From Theristus sp. LFF4_11 (lineage: Eukaryota; Nematoda; Chromadorea; Monhysterida; Xyalidae): a DNA stretch of 64,000 bases. Shown here piece by piece: positions 1-10,012 of the stretch. The notes below the pieces were generated by a model. That model was given only the letters and a program-made list of their open reading frames with translations, did not search any database and was not told the DNA's origin. The position numbers and the translations under genes were made by a program. How positions within the stretch are numbered: the stretch's first letter is position 1; each line of letters begins with the position of its first letter. Location of the stretch: positions 1-64,000 of the forward strand of contig JASANC010001631.1 of assembly GCA_030248135.1 (NCBI GenBank). The letters run 5' to 3'.

Positions 1-2
1 GT

Positions 3-3000
3 GTTACTGCGTTGCTCGATAGCTGTTCTAGTAGAAATTGGGTGTCCCCTGGCTTGGCAAAATTTCTACAATTAGAGGTTAAGGAAATCGGGACAATAAC
101 TGTTCGCCCATTTCGAACAGATAAAGATCAGGATGACGGTACGGAAGTACCTAACAAACAAGTTTCCTTCTACATACAGTTGAAGGATGGCACGGTATGC
201 CCTATCACAGCAACCATTGCACCCTCCGATGTGATGGTTGGACGCGTGTTGACTAAACCATTGTCTAAAACAGACATGGAATTTATAAATGGCGCCAACC
301 TTCAAACCCAAGTAGCAATAGACCTCAACAACTCTTCTGTCTGGCGTTATCCAGATCTTATTTTCAGTGCACGATATTTTATTCAGTTTTTGTTCGGCTT
401 CCACCGGTCTACTGAACCCACTAAGGGAATAGTACGACTACCCAGTGGGATGCTGTTGATTCCATCGGCTCTTGGGTATCTGATTGCGGACGGGATAGTT
501 CGAGGAAACAAAAAACGGAGACCACCAAGAACTTTGGTGTTTCCGCCGCTGGAAGAAGATGCGGATCTGAATATGACCGAAAATCCAAAACGGACCCGCA
601 AAAAATCATCGGCTGAAAAGAACCATCCGATGAATAATGCCGGCTCTTCATTGCAAGAAGCTAGCGTTCTCGTAGTACCCGGTATGTCTGAAAATCTCAC
701 AGAGAATGAACTCGACAATAAAGAATTGAATCTTGCTTTCAGTAAATTCCAAGATCTCGAAGGTTTGGGCATCACAGACTTGAATTCAAAATCTGATGAT
801 CAAATAGCCACAGAATTCTTCCGGCAGAATGCCAAATTCGTCCGTGATTCTCAAACCGGAGAACAAAGAGTAGAAGTACCATTCCCACCAAAACCAGGAG
901 CAACACCTATTCCTTCTAACAGAGGATTGGCGTATGCCCGGTTTCAAAACATCCGAAGGAAACTCCTGGAAAATCCAACCTTGTACGAACAATATCACAA
1001 GGGTTTCTTGGACCTTATAGAAAGAGGGATCATTGCAGAATCACCAGAAGACGCTTCAACGGATAAAGAAGGCGAAACGCACTATTTAGCCCATCATCCG
1101 GTTTATAGGGAAGACCACGCAACAACGAAGCAGCGTGCTGTGTTCGACTTCTCGGCACGTACTGGACCGGACGAACCAGCACTCAACGATTTATTTTTGC
1201 GAGGCGATCCCTGTATCGCTGACCTCGGACAAACACTTATCAGAGCACGGACTTATCCCGTCCTGCTCTTAGCCGATATTCAGAAAGCGTTTTTGATGAT
1301 CAGTATACCACCAGAAAATCGACGTCTCACGCAATTTTTCTGGGTGGACTCGCTAGAAAATCAAGCGGTTAAAACTTACTATTTCAAAAGGTTACCCTTC
1401 GGGCTAACCTCGGCGCCTAGTATTTTAGCATTTGCCATACAGTTCTTGATTGACCACAATGGTCAAAAATGGACTCAATATTGTCGCACGCATTTCTACG
1501 TGGATAATTTGATCACGGGTGTTTCTTCGTTAAATGATGCACGTGCGTTATTTGATGAAATTACTGCGGTTTTTCGTGATGGAGCCTCATTTATATTGCG
1601 TGAATGGCAGAGTAATGTGTCCGAGTTTCGGGAATATATACCTTCAGAACTTCGCATGAAGAGCACAGACACTAAAATATTAGGCTTGAAATGGACAGCT
1701 ACGTCTGACATTCTCGGACTATCTCCGATGTCCATTCCAGAGAATAATGGTGTTTGGACAAAGCGCCAAGTCCTTAGTGCAGTAAACTCGTGTTTTGATC
1801 CACTCGGATTTGCTGCACCGGTAGTTTTGCCTGCTAAGCTTTTGTTACAATCATTGGTTCTTGAAGAACTGGAGTGGGACACGCCAATCCCGGAATCTAT
1901 CAACCAAAAGTGGGAAGAGCTTATCCCGGACTTAAAAGAAATTCGCGAAATTCAGTTGCCTCGCTTTTACGGCGAGCCATTAAATGACTGCGACGCACAA
2001 ATTCATGCTTTTGCTGATGCAAGCGTACACTGTTACGCTGCTGCTATATATTTGCGATTACAAAATCGACAGACAGGAACAGTGGTGACTCGTTTGGTCA
2101 TGGCGAAATCAAGACTCAACCCCAACCCACGTTCCCCTCTGTCTATAGTGCGCATGGAACTTCTAGCTCTTTTAATTGCAACTAGACTCATTGCTTACGT
2201 GCGTCAGGCCTTGAAGCTGGAAGACTCTCCAGCGTATTCTTGGACCGACAACACATGCGTCCTACACTGGTTGTCTTCGACCAAAAATTTGGGCGTGTTT
2301 GTCGCTAACAGGATCCGAGAGATCCAAAAATGTGTTAATACCCAGTTCAATTTCCTGCGTACTCAACACAACATCAGCGACGTTTTAACGCGTCCCGGTG
2401 TCAAGGTAGTAGATCTGCTGGAAAGTGAATGGTTCTCGGGTCCTCAATGGCTTTCGAACAGTTCAGACTCCTGGCCAAGAGCAGCATTGCCAGAAATGTC
2501 TAGCACGCTGAAAACTGAAAATCAACGAGAGTATCGCAAGTTCGCACAAAGGGGTTCAGAAAAGGATGATGGATCAATTCGTCAATGCCAGATTGCCGTG
2601 AGTATACTGACGGCATCCGCGGCTGAAGATGAAACTGCATGGAATACCTTCGTGGAGCGTTTTTCTCAGCTCTTGCGTTTGTTACGAAGCACAGTGTACA
2701 TTCTTAGATTCATCAATCTGAAAGTCTGGAACAAGTTGACGTTGGATTCCCGCTCCAAATTCTCGTTTTTGAAATCGCTTTTCAGTAAAATAAACACCAA
2801 AGGTCCTATTTCTGCTTCAGAAATGAGAACAGCACTCAATTTTCTCCTTCGACATTGCCAAAGACTAGCGGTTCCTGATATATTCCATGCTATCTTACAA
2901 AAGAAAAAACATGCTCTAGTTTCTCAAATGAATCTATACGAAGACAGTTTCGGCATTTTGAGGTGTCAAAGCAGAATCACCCAAAATTCTGAACTGCCGC

Positions 3001-6000
3001 TAAAAACCAAATACCCCAAATTTCTGCCCAAAAAATCAATGTTAACAACGTTGATTATTAAACACCTGCATGAAATGTCAATGCATTGTTCGACCCAATA
3101 TGTAATGGCTCAGTTGAATCAATCGTATTGGCTTCCAACAGCTCGTTCCGTTGTAAAGCAAGTGCTCAACAAATGCACACCATGCAGGCGAATGCGTGGA
3201 CCACCTTATAAACTGCCTGTCATGTCCCCTCTACCATCTAACCGTACTACCAAATCCCCAATTGGGGCACACATTGGGTGCGATCTTTTTGGACCAATCC
3301 ACATCACCGAAGATTGTACATGCAACAAAACCATCAAAGTTTGGGTTGTACTGTACACATGTCTTGTGTCCAGGAGCGTATTCCTGGACATCGTACGCGA
3401 CATTTCCGCCAAAGAATTTGTCCTGTCGTTGAAACGCCAAATCAGTCGTTTCGGTGCAATGTTGACAATATCATCAGACAATGCCCCGAACTTTGTGTTG
3501 ACACAACGTTTATGGGACTTACTTCATGAAGAACATGTGACACCTGAATCGTCGTCCTTGATGGCTGACTTTTGCTCAAACCATGGCATTAAGTGGTATT
3601 TTTCACTTCCAGGCCATCCCCGAGCGGGCGGGGTCTGGGAGAGATTAGTATCAATTGTAAAAAACGCCTTAAAGGCAGCGCAAGGACGTCGTATTGTATC
3701 GTATACTCAGTTTAGAACGATTTTGTCTGAATGTGAAGCTGTAGTTAACGCACGTCCAATCACTTATGTCTCTAACTCCCCAGACGAAGTAACAGCACTT
3801 CGTCCGATCGATCTGTGGTTTCCAAACGCCCTAACCGGTAGTCCAAGAATCGATTCTGTCGAAGTAAAGGACGAATACCGTCCGGAATGGACTTCCAGAG
3901 ATAGCCTATTGAAATTCTACGCTCAGTCCCAACAAATTGTCGACAATTTTTGGAAGTTTTTTGTTGATCTGTATCTTCCTCATCTACGTGAGAGGAAAAT
4001 CCAGGAACACAAACAAGGCAGATCGACAGCCAAAGACACCCCTTCAGTAGGCGATGTAGTGCTGATACAAGGCGAGAACCTACCAAGAGGCGTCTGGAAA
4101 TACGGCCGCATTGTAAAGTTAATCGAAAGCAATGACGGGCATGTACGCGGAGCTGAGGTTCTTGGCTCCTCGGGTCGGACTGTGAAGAGACCCTTGCATT
4201 TACTGTACCCATTAGTGGAATGTACAGATGACAAAATTAGCGACGAAGACGCTGAAGGTTCATCGCAAACACCTACTGCCAACCGTGCAGATGAACCAGT
4301 TGCCATGAGAACCAGATCAAGGCGCAGAAAATCGTCCACCAACGTGGCTACCGTTTTTGTATCTAATAATGGAGCAAGACGTGCACGTTCTCTTCCACCC
4401 AACAGAGTGCGTTTTAATCTCAGTCCAACTGTAATCGGCTGTTGCCTAGTCATACAATTGTTATTTCTGTCGTTTCCACTCATTAGTGCAAACAGTCATT
4501 GCTCAAATGAAAACATGAGAGCCAACTCAGTAGTCAAATCTGAATTTTGTCTTAAGAATGGCATTGTAATTCACAAACACGCGGACGAAACCTTGTGCTG
4601 GTCCACAGTCAACTGCACGGGCCAAAAACGATTAGACACCCTCGGGATGTGTCGCACAAATCACTGTGGTTGTCCAAAATGGGCTCAAGACTGTGTTGTC
4701 CACCCAGCGTCCCAATTAGCGGCGCAGATTGAGGTTAGTGCAAAATCGAAAGAAGCGCTGGCTATGCTTGCTCCGTCAGTTTGTTCATTCTTACCAAATC
4801 AAAAATGTGCTCAAAATTCTCAGGTTGGTTTTTTCCCTCAAATTGAACTTTTCGACGGCTCGAAATATCTCGTTCGGCAGCTTAATGTCACGACATCCAC
4901 AATCCAAAAAACTGAATTCGTATGTATCGGTCAGTCAGAGGGTAAAAAACCTGCAGGAACTCCGGATTTTTGCCTTCAACATGATTGTATTGACGAACCT
5001 GCAACTCAGTTATGTTTCTTCGAGAAAATTGATTTGGCTCAATTTCACTACCCCAATTCTATTAGTGGAGACCCCGCCTCACCTATTCCAATTAAGGCTT
5101 GGGGCAGAATCCGTATTCGGTACTATTCGTCAAAGAACGTAGATCCGGCGTTGAGGAAAGGTGATCCTTGTCTCGAGTGCGTCTTAGAATGCATCCGAGG
5201 AGGCATAAGTTTCATTATTCCTGCACGTACAACTGTTTTAGAAATTTGTGTCTTGTCACACTGTTATCGCCAATCCTTTCCAGCTACGGAAGGAAAATTC
5301 CTGTTTTTACCAGAGATTTCTGTTCATGAATACGAAGTAGAAATGAAAATCTGGGATGGACCGCAAATGATAGAAAAGATTGGCAAAACATGTCCACCAG
5401 AACCATTCTGCGAACAAATAGACTGCATTGTTTGCTGGCTTTTGTTGGCGAATCTTCACTGTGTACCAATTGTCGGTGTGCTAGTGTTTATCATTATAGC
5501 ATATTTTAGTTTGATGAATATATATGTAGTGTTGAAGATCGTTGCTCGTATCGGTTCCATCATTAGATGTTTGTGCCGTGCCATTAGTAACTGTGGCACG
5601 TGTATTCGTCAATCGAGTACGGGAATGGCTTACAAAAAAGCCTATTTACCCTTGTACGCCCTGGTTAAAGAAACCACGGAATCTCATACCACCACACCGT
5701 TACAACAGCTAACAAATGAAAATGCAGAACCGCGGTCTTCAACAGGATTAGTTCGATTGGACCTTTCGCCGGCAGTAATAGGTTGCATTTTTATTCTAGG
5801 TCTTACTCAGATGAGCGAATCTCGTTCCACTTGTCCATCTACTACTACCTCTTCAAACTATGTTGACAATGATATTATAATATTCGTCTACCTCTGGCCT
5901 TTAGTCATCTTAGTCGTCTTGAGTTTACTTTCCGTCATCTTTTTGTTTAGGCGTTCTCGTGCTGACACTATCCGAGATCAATGTGTAAAATTTCAGGTTT

Positions 6001-7874
6001 TATTCAATGATGCTAAACTACCATATCAACTTGTGACTAAAGTAGAGAACCCTTATATTGTTTTACAAGGAAATATCTCAGTCGGCAAAAGCTCCATTTT
6101 GGCTGCATGGCAACGATCATTCCAGAATGTCATCTGCTTGCCAGAGGACGTCTCTAGTTGGTCGTGCTATGGTAGTGAACGAATAAATTTGCTACAACAA
6201 ATGTACGATCATCCTGATCAGTATGCGTGGATGCTAAATCTCCTTGCCATGCAAACTGAATTCATGCAAACACAAGGGCCTCCCAACAGTATCATTGTTA
6301 GTGAAAGAGACCTGCATTCCTGCGGAATCTTTCTCGACCTACATCGACAACATTTACCTCAACCATCTTATGAACTCCTTAACAATCACCGAATTTTTTT
6401 AATAGCATTGCAACATCGAACGCCATCTCTGTACATCAGAATAAACGCTGCCCTAAATCGCTTACCTCAACGTATAAAAAAGAGAGGTAGAGAAGCGGAA
6501 AAGAACATTACACCTGAATTTTTGATCCAACTGGAAGAAAAACACGACACCTTCATGGAGTCGTCTGGCATTCCCTTTTTAAATTTGCTGAACAATTGCG
6601 ATAACTTCCCTTCAGATGACTATTGGGCTGAAAAATTAGAAACAATCTGCAAGGAAATGAATTTTGCAGCCCCAGTTCGTCGTCAATTTTCTGAGCTGTC
6701 CGAGACCATAGCGTCGTCGGCCAGTCATCCGTTGTACCCTGGCATGTCAAACATTACAGCTAATTGTGAAGTCAATTGTGATACCTGTTCATCGCAATTT
6801 ATAGATACCGCTGACGATCAAACTTCAGAGATCCTCAAAACTACTGAACAACCTCCTCAGGTCAGGCTCAGAAGAATCAGACGCCGCAGCAATCTCGCCC
6901 TTTATAGCATGATCCTTCTCACTCTAACCGCCATTGGCACTGCAGAACAACTGACAACAATGCACCCGTTGATGTGGAATGCAAGGAAGAACCTGGCAGG
7001 TAACATCAGAGAACCCGAAGTATCAAACTCTCGTTGCTCCAAAATCCATCCCCCACCACGAAATTTGGTTGAAATAGAAAGCCAAAAATGTGTGCCAAAA
7101 GGTATTGTAATTTATAAAATCTCCTCAGGGGAGTCGCTTTGCTGGGATGAGGTAAACTGCAATCGGAACGGTACCGGAAACCATTTGGGGTTTCTTGACG
7201 GCACCGGTCACTGTTCTCTTTTCAAGCGCGATTGCAAATGTCCTGGTTGGGCGCAGAATTGTTCCTTCTATTCAGGCCCTCCCTTGGACAGCATCGGCAA
7301 TCAAGCTGATATTCTATCAGCCATAAAACCAAATTTCTGCTCTTTGACACCTAGCGAATTATGCGACCCCACTCCCCAGCGAGCATGGTGGTATAAACTT
7401 TTGCTCTTTGATGGCTCAATTCATTATTCAACCACCCTGAATTTGCGAGCAGATCATGTGCAGGAAGATCAATACGTTTGTGTTGGTAACCCTGATCCAA
7501 GATTTCCAAGAACAGGAACAACAGCGTTCTGCCAATCACATTTATGTGAAAATAAACCCAGCAAAATGCTATGTTATTATAAATATATTCAACCCACATC
7601 CATCGTAACAGATGTGGGAACATTGCATCTTAAAGCATGGGCTTATCAATTAATCACGTTTTATCCTATGAAAGGTCCTGAGTTCGAAGAAACGAATAAT
7701 AAGTTTGATCAAACCATTCAGCTACGCTGTCTCGCAGACGGTATCAATATTACTATTTCCGGTGAGTACGAGGTCCTCATTGTCCGCTCTGGAATCTACC
7801 GCATTTTTAGAAACTATCATCAAATAGGAAAAAGCAGAGGTGAATCTCAAATTATTCGATCACTTTCCACATGA
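3..7874 (+). CDS. Pol-Env polyprotein with embedded deoxyribonucleoside-kinase-like domain (5' partial)
   Basis: The frame is open from the left edge with no ATG there. Residues below count from base 12. A retropepsin-like active site (LLDSCSS) is at the very start, with Cys where Gly is usual. RT carries YVDN at 496-499. RNase H carries FADAS with Asp669. Integrase has a Cys pair near 1055 and a D1091, D1156, E1210 triad, followed by a basic GDVV-type C-terminal domain (about 1350-1410). From about 1474 come a hydrophobic signal-like segment, a Cys-rich Gn-like ectodomain and a membrane segment (about 1808-1847). Another hydrophobic pair follows (about 1917-1940 and 1953-1981), then the kinase-like domain (about 2013-2218). 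A second signal-like segment and a second Gn-like ectodomain come last, and the frame stops at 7874 inside that envelope. Replication domains are clear. Envelope function in the living animal is unknown. The polyprotein probably needs processing at each signal-like segment. Confidence 0.88.
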   Translation, partial: VTALLDSCSSRNWVSPGLAKFLQLEVKEIGTITVRPFRTDKDQDDGTEVPNKQVSFYIQLKDGTVCPITATIAPSDVMVGRVLTKPLSKTDMEFINGANLQTQVAIDLNNSSVWRYPDLIFSARYFIQFLFGFHRSTEPTKGIVRLPSGMLLIPSALGYLIADGIVRGNKKRRPPRTLVFPPLEEDADLNMTENPKRTRKKSSAEKNHPMNNAGSSLQEASVLVVPGMSENLTENELDNKELNLAFSKFQDLEGLGITDLNSKSDDQIATEFFRQNAKFVRDSQTGEQRVEVPFPPKPGATPIPSNRGLAYARFQNIRRKLLENPTLYEQYHKGFLDLIERGIIAESPEDASTDKEGETHYLAHHPVYREDHATTKQRAVFDFSARTGPDEPALNDLFLRGDPCIADLGQTLIRARTYPVLLLADIQKAFLMISIPPENRRLTQFFWVDSLENQAVKTYYFKRLPFGLTSAPSILAFAIQFLIDHNGQKWTQYCRTHFYVDNLITGVSSLNDARALFDEITAVFRDGASFILREWQSNVSEFREYIPSELRMKSTDTKILGLKWTATSDILGLSPMSIPENNGVWTKRQVLSAVNSCFDPLGFAAPVVLPAKLLLQSLVLEELEWDTPIPESINQKWEELIPDLKEIREIQLPRFYGEPLNDCDAQIHAFADASVHCYAAAIYLRLQNRQTGTVVTRLVMAKSRLNPNPRSPLSIVRMELLALLIATRLIAYVRQALKLEDSPAYSWTDNTCVLHWLSSTKNLGVFVANRIREIQKCVNTQFNFLRTQHNISDVLTRPGVKVVDLLESEWFSGPQWLSNSSDSWPRAALPEMSSTLKTENQREYRKFAQRGSEKDDGSIRQCQIAVSILTASAAEDETAWNTFVERFSQLLRLLRSTVYILRFINLKVWNKLTLDSRSKFSFLKSLFSKINTKGPISASEMRTALNFLLRHCQRLAVPDIFHAILQKKKHALVSQMNLYEDSFGILRCQSRITQNSELPLKTKYPKFLPKKSMLTTLIIKHLHEMSMHCSTQYVMAQLNQSYWLPTARSVVKQVLNKCTPCRRMRGPPYKLPVMSPLPSNRTTKSPIGAHIGCDLFGPIHITEDCTCNKTIKVWVVLYTCLVSRSVFLDIVRDISAKEFVLSLKRQISRFGAMLTISSDNAPNFVLTQRLWDLLHEEHVTPESSSLMADFCSNHGIKWYFSLPGHPRAGGVWERLVSIVKNALKAAQGRRIVSYTQFRTILSECEAVVNARPITYVSNSPDEVTALRPIDLWFPNALTGSPRIDSVEVKDEYRPEWTSRDSLLKFYAQSQQIVDNFWKFFVDLYLPHLRERKIQEHKQGRSTAKDTPSVGDVVLIQGENLPRGVWKYGRIVKLIESNDGHVRGAEVLGSSGRTVKRPLHLLYPLVECTDDKISDEDAEGSSQTPTANRADEPVAMRTRSRRRKSSTNVATVFVSNNGARRARSLPPNRVRFNLSPTVIGCCLVIQLLFLSFPLISANSHCSNENMRANSVVKSEFCLKNGIVIHKHADETLCWSTVNCTGQKRLDTLGMCRTNHCGCPKWAQDCVVHPASQLAAQIEVSAKSKEALAMLAPSVCSFLPNQKCAQNSQVGFFPQIELFDGSKYLVRQLNVTTSTIQKTEFVCIGQSEGKKPAGTPDFCLQHDCIDEPATQLCFFEKIDLAQFHYPNSISGDPASPIPIKAWGRIRIRYYSSKNVDPALRKGDPCLECVLECIRGGISFIIPARTTVLEICVLSHCYRQSFPATEGKFLFLPEISVHEYEVEMKIWDGPQMIEKIGKTCPPEPFCEQIDCIVCWLLLANLHCVPIVGVLVFIIIAYFSLMNIYVVLKIVARIGSIIRCLCRAISNCGTCIRQSSTGMAYKKAYLPLYALVKETTESHTTTPLQQLTNENAEPRSSTGLVRLDLSPAVIGCIFILGLTQMSESRSTCPSTTTSSNYVDNDIIIFVYLWPLVILVVLSLLSVIFLFRRSRADTIRDQCVKFQVLFNDAKLPYQLVTKVENPYIVLQGNISVGKSSILAAWQRSFQNVICLPEDVSSWSCYGSERINLLQQMYDHPDQYAWMLNLLAMQTEFMQTQGPPNSIIVSERDLHSCGIFLDLHRQHLPQPSYELLNNHRIFLIALQHRTPSLYIRINAALNRLPQRIKKRGREAEKNITPEFLIQLEEKHDTFMESSGIPFLNLLNNCDNFPSDDYWAEKLETICKEMNFAAPVRRQFSELSETIASSASHPLYPGMSNITANCEVNCDTCSSQFIDTADDQTSEILKTTEQPPQVRLRRIRRRSNLALYSMILLTLTAIGTAEQLTTMHPLMWNARKNLAGNIREPEVSNSRCSKIHPPPRNLVEIESQKCVPKGIVIYKISSGESLCWDEVNCNRNGTGNHLGFLDGTGHCSLFKRDCKCPGWAQNCSFYSGPPLDSIGNQADILSAIKPNFCSLTPSELCDPTPQRAWWYKLLLFDGSIHYSTTLNLRADHVQEDQYVCVGNPDPRFPRTGTTAFCQSHLCENKPSKMLCYYKYIQPTSIVTDVGTLHLKAWAYQLITFYPMKGPEFEETNNKFDQTIQLRCLADGINITISGEYEVLIVRSGIYRIFRNYHQIGKSRGESQIIRSLST
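4431..5640 (+). other. first Gn-like envelope ectodomain (env-A), lacking its own Gc part
   Basis: Part of the 3-7874 ORF. A hydrophobic stretch starting VIGCCLVIQLLF is followed by a Cys-rich ectodomain and a membrane-spanning stretch near 5433-5550, then a short basic tail. Several features recur in the same order at 7020-7660: GIVI near the start, an LCW motif, CPxWAQ(D/N)C, an LFDGS motif, and a KAW motif. The segment is therefore a paralogous copy of the second envelope's Gn-like half. No Gc-like region follows it; the kinase-like domain comes next. It resembles the glycoprotein N halves of phlebovirus-type envelopes carried by BEL/Pao elements. Whether it still acts in entry is unknown. 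Confidence 0.7.
6048..6664 (+). other. deoxyribonucleoside kinase (dNK/dCK/TK2-type) domain inside the retroelement ORF
   Basis: In frame with the upstream pol-env ORF. Seen in order: a beta-strand and P-loop GNISVGKSS (residues about 2020-2028); LPEDVSSW with Glu2045 at the position of the general base of the family; NLLQQMY-type helix residues after it; an SERDLHS box (Glu2098-Arg2099) matching the family's ERS motif; then LYIRINAALNRLPQR followed by an Arg-rich lid KKRGREAEKNI (about 2156-2166) and a PEFLIQLEEKHDTF helix. This order and spacing are those of cellular dNK enzymes, which phosphorylate deoxynucleosides to dNMPs. The domain is about 205 residues against 230-260 for free enzymes. 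It lies just after a transmembrane segment, so it would face the cytosol if the topology is Gn-like. It could help raise dNTP supply for reverse transcription (inference). All key residues seem present, so activity is possible. Confidence 0.8.
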
Positions 7875-9912
7875 TCTCGTAATTACCACTCATAAAATTG
7901 TGATTCAGCTATGGTCTCAAAGCAGTCTCCAATACCATGGCAGTACTTATTGCAAAGGTGCGAAGTTTTGTAGTTTTATCAATTGTTATTTCTGCGTAGA
8001 ATATCTAGCAAACCCTAGTTGTGCTAACAATGTGTACATGTACATTGTCGTAACAGCTATCACCCTTTACTCGTTTGCGATGTTCATTTACCTCTCCATG
8101 CGTTTCGGTAAATCTTTTGGCTTAGTGATATCCGCGTTTATCTCCCGCTTGATGAAATCTTGTCGTAAGAAAACTCTACCTGTCGTGCAATTGGTTTTGA
8201 TCAGCTTGGCCCTTTTTTGTCCTGTGTCTCTAGCATGCAGTGAATTCACCACCCTGTCGGTACCATCAGAGAAATGTGCTAAGACTTCCAACCAGTCAAT
8301 TGAGTGCAAAGTTATCCAATCAACTAGAATCAATCTAGCTCCCGAATATCAAAAGGCATGCCTCCTGGTGACTAATTCAGCAGGTGAATCAATAGGAAAT
8401 CTTCAAATTGAAGTTCTGGAAATGAGTTTAGCATGCGACAAAAAGACACTCTATTTTACCAGAGACGTAGAATTTCAAACGAGCAGCATGAAACGATGTC
8501 CCAGCATGGGAAGCTGTTCCTTTAACAAGTGTTCAAAAACGAAACCGGAAGACCGAGTAGATGAACTCAATGTGGAAGCAAACGAAGCCCCTGGTATCAC
8601 TAGATGTGCCGCAGCTTCAAGCGGATGGTTCTCTCAAGATGGAGGTTGCTGGTCTAGTGGTTTTGCGTGCTTGTTCTTTAGAAATCATGCTAAGGGCGTT
8701 ACGAACCATGTTTATGAAGTTTTCGAATGTCTTTCATACACAATGCAAATAAAATTGGAGTTTAAATTTAACACACAAACACAGCAACGATCAGCTGAAT
8801 TGGTACTCGCTGCTGGAAAACCATTAAAATGGAATGATATGGTTTTCAGCCTGATTGGAGGTATAAAGAAGGACATTTCGTTACTTTTCAATTCTAAATT
8901 CGTTATTAGAGACAGAAAAACAACTATCATCTCCAGGGCGAGCGATAGCGGTACACCGATCTCTAACCAGATAGGCGCATTGCAATGTCCGACCTTCAAG
9001 GATGCGGCTAATCTTAACCGCGAAAATTGCATATTTCCGCATGACATCTGTACATGCCTACCTGCTGACGCGCTTCCAAACTGTCAGTGTAATAATCATA
9101 ACGTTCTTACCCTTTTTTCACAAAAGGAGTTTCATCTCCCCAAAATATCATTCGGTTACACTATCTTTCCCTCGTCTACAGGTACTGTACAGGCATCATT
9201 TCAACAATTCTCTAGTGTCGAACTCCAAATTGACCTGCAAAATCTAAACTTGAAAGCAATTTCCAATAAAAATAAATGCAAACTCATTCCCAAGGAACTA
9301 ACCGGTTGTTACACCTGTTTTAGTGGGGCTGAATTCACTTTTAAGTGCCAAACAGATTTTGGAAGCACCACGGCGTATGTTGTATGCGAAGACAACACGA
9401 AATTTATCACCGATTGCACATTTAAGGGTGAGAACTCATCTGTAGTTCTTCCTTTCAAAAAAGCCCAGATTGACACCAAGTGCTCGGTCACCTGTCCAGC
9501 TGGAGTCTCACATTTTCGAATGAGTGGTCAACTATTTTTCGTGCCAATGTCAAAAATCTCAAACGTGTCCCTCTCATATCATAGAGACGGACAAGCTGTA
9601 GGCGGACTCCGTCTGCCCGAACTCGATTTAGGATTCTTCACTTCAATCTTTGGATCTCATTGGATTGTCACAGTCATTGCTCTAGTCATTCTCCTTCTCA
9701 TTGTGTTTGTTACTCTACCGTATATGCTACCCTGTTTGACATATATCTTGACATACCTGACCAACGTGTCTTTCAAAAGCTACAGATACCTTCGAATGAA
9801 TGCCGTTTGGAACAGATTTAAACATTCCAGAACCTTAAGATTTCTGAACCCTAACCGTCACAAAAGGTTCACATTCACTCAAAAGACCCACCGCTTACAA
9901 AAACTGGCATGA
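7840..9912 (+). CDS. Env-B continuation: end of Gn-like part and Gc-like (phlebovirus G2-type) glycoprotein
   Basis: This 690-codon frame is in a different phase from the upstream ORF and overlaps its last 35 bases. Its first part matches the end of the first Gn-like copy (Cys-rich patch, then a membrane segment near 8020-8130). A basic stretch and a signal-like segment (VVQLVLISLALFC, about 8185-8235) precede a large Cys-rich ectodomain. A C-terminal membrane anchor lies near 9650-9770 with a basic cytoplasmic tail. This is the organisation of a class II fusion glycoprotein of phlebovirus type as found in nematode retroelements. Because homology to env-A crosses the frame change, the second envelope is split across two frames. 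That implies a frameshift mutation, programmed frameshifting, or splicing. No start is assigned with confidence: the ATG at 7840 is only the first Met of the frame. Confidence 0.75.
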   Translation: MNLKLFDHFPHDLVITTHKIVIQLWSQSSLQYHGSTYCKGAKFCSFINCYFCVEYLANPSCANNVYMYIVVTAITLYSFAMFIYLSMRFGKSFGLVISAFISRLMKSCRKKTLPVVQLVLISLALFCPVSLACSEFTTLSVPSEKCAKTSNQSIECKVIQSTRINLAPEYQKACLLVTNSAGESIGNLQIEVLEMSLACDKKTLYFTRDVEFQTSSMKRCPSMGSCSFNKCSKTKPEDRVDELNVEANEAPGITRCAAASSGWFSQDGGCWSSGFACLFFRNHAKGVTNHVYEVFECLSYTMQIKLEFKFNTQTQQRSAELVLAAGKPLKWNDMVFSLIGGIKKDISLLFNSKFVIRDRKTTIISRASDSGTPISNQIGALQCPTFKDAANLNRENCIFPHDICTCLPADALPNCQCNNHNVLTLFSQKEFHLPKISFGYTIFPSSTGTVQASFQQFSSVELQIDLQNLNLKAISNKNKCKLIPKELTGCYTCFSGAEFTFKCQTDFGSTTAYVVCEDNTKFITDCTFKGENSSVVLPFKKAQIDTKCSVTCPAGVSHFRMSGQLFFVPMSKISNVSLSYHRDGQAVGGLRLPELDLGFFTSIFGSHWIVTVIALVILLLIVFVTLPYMLPCLTYILTYLTNVSFKSYRYLRMNAVWNRFKHSRTLRFLNPNRHKRFTFTQKTHRLQKLA

Positions 9913-10012
9913 TCGAATACGACGTATCTGTAGTTTTCCCTTTTTTTTATCATGTGCATATCGTGTTCTTCAACACATTCAGGTGCATCACATTCTTCTT
10001 CATCACATTCAG

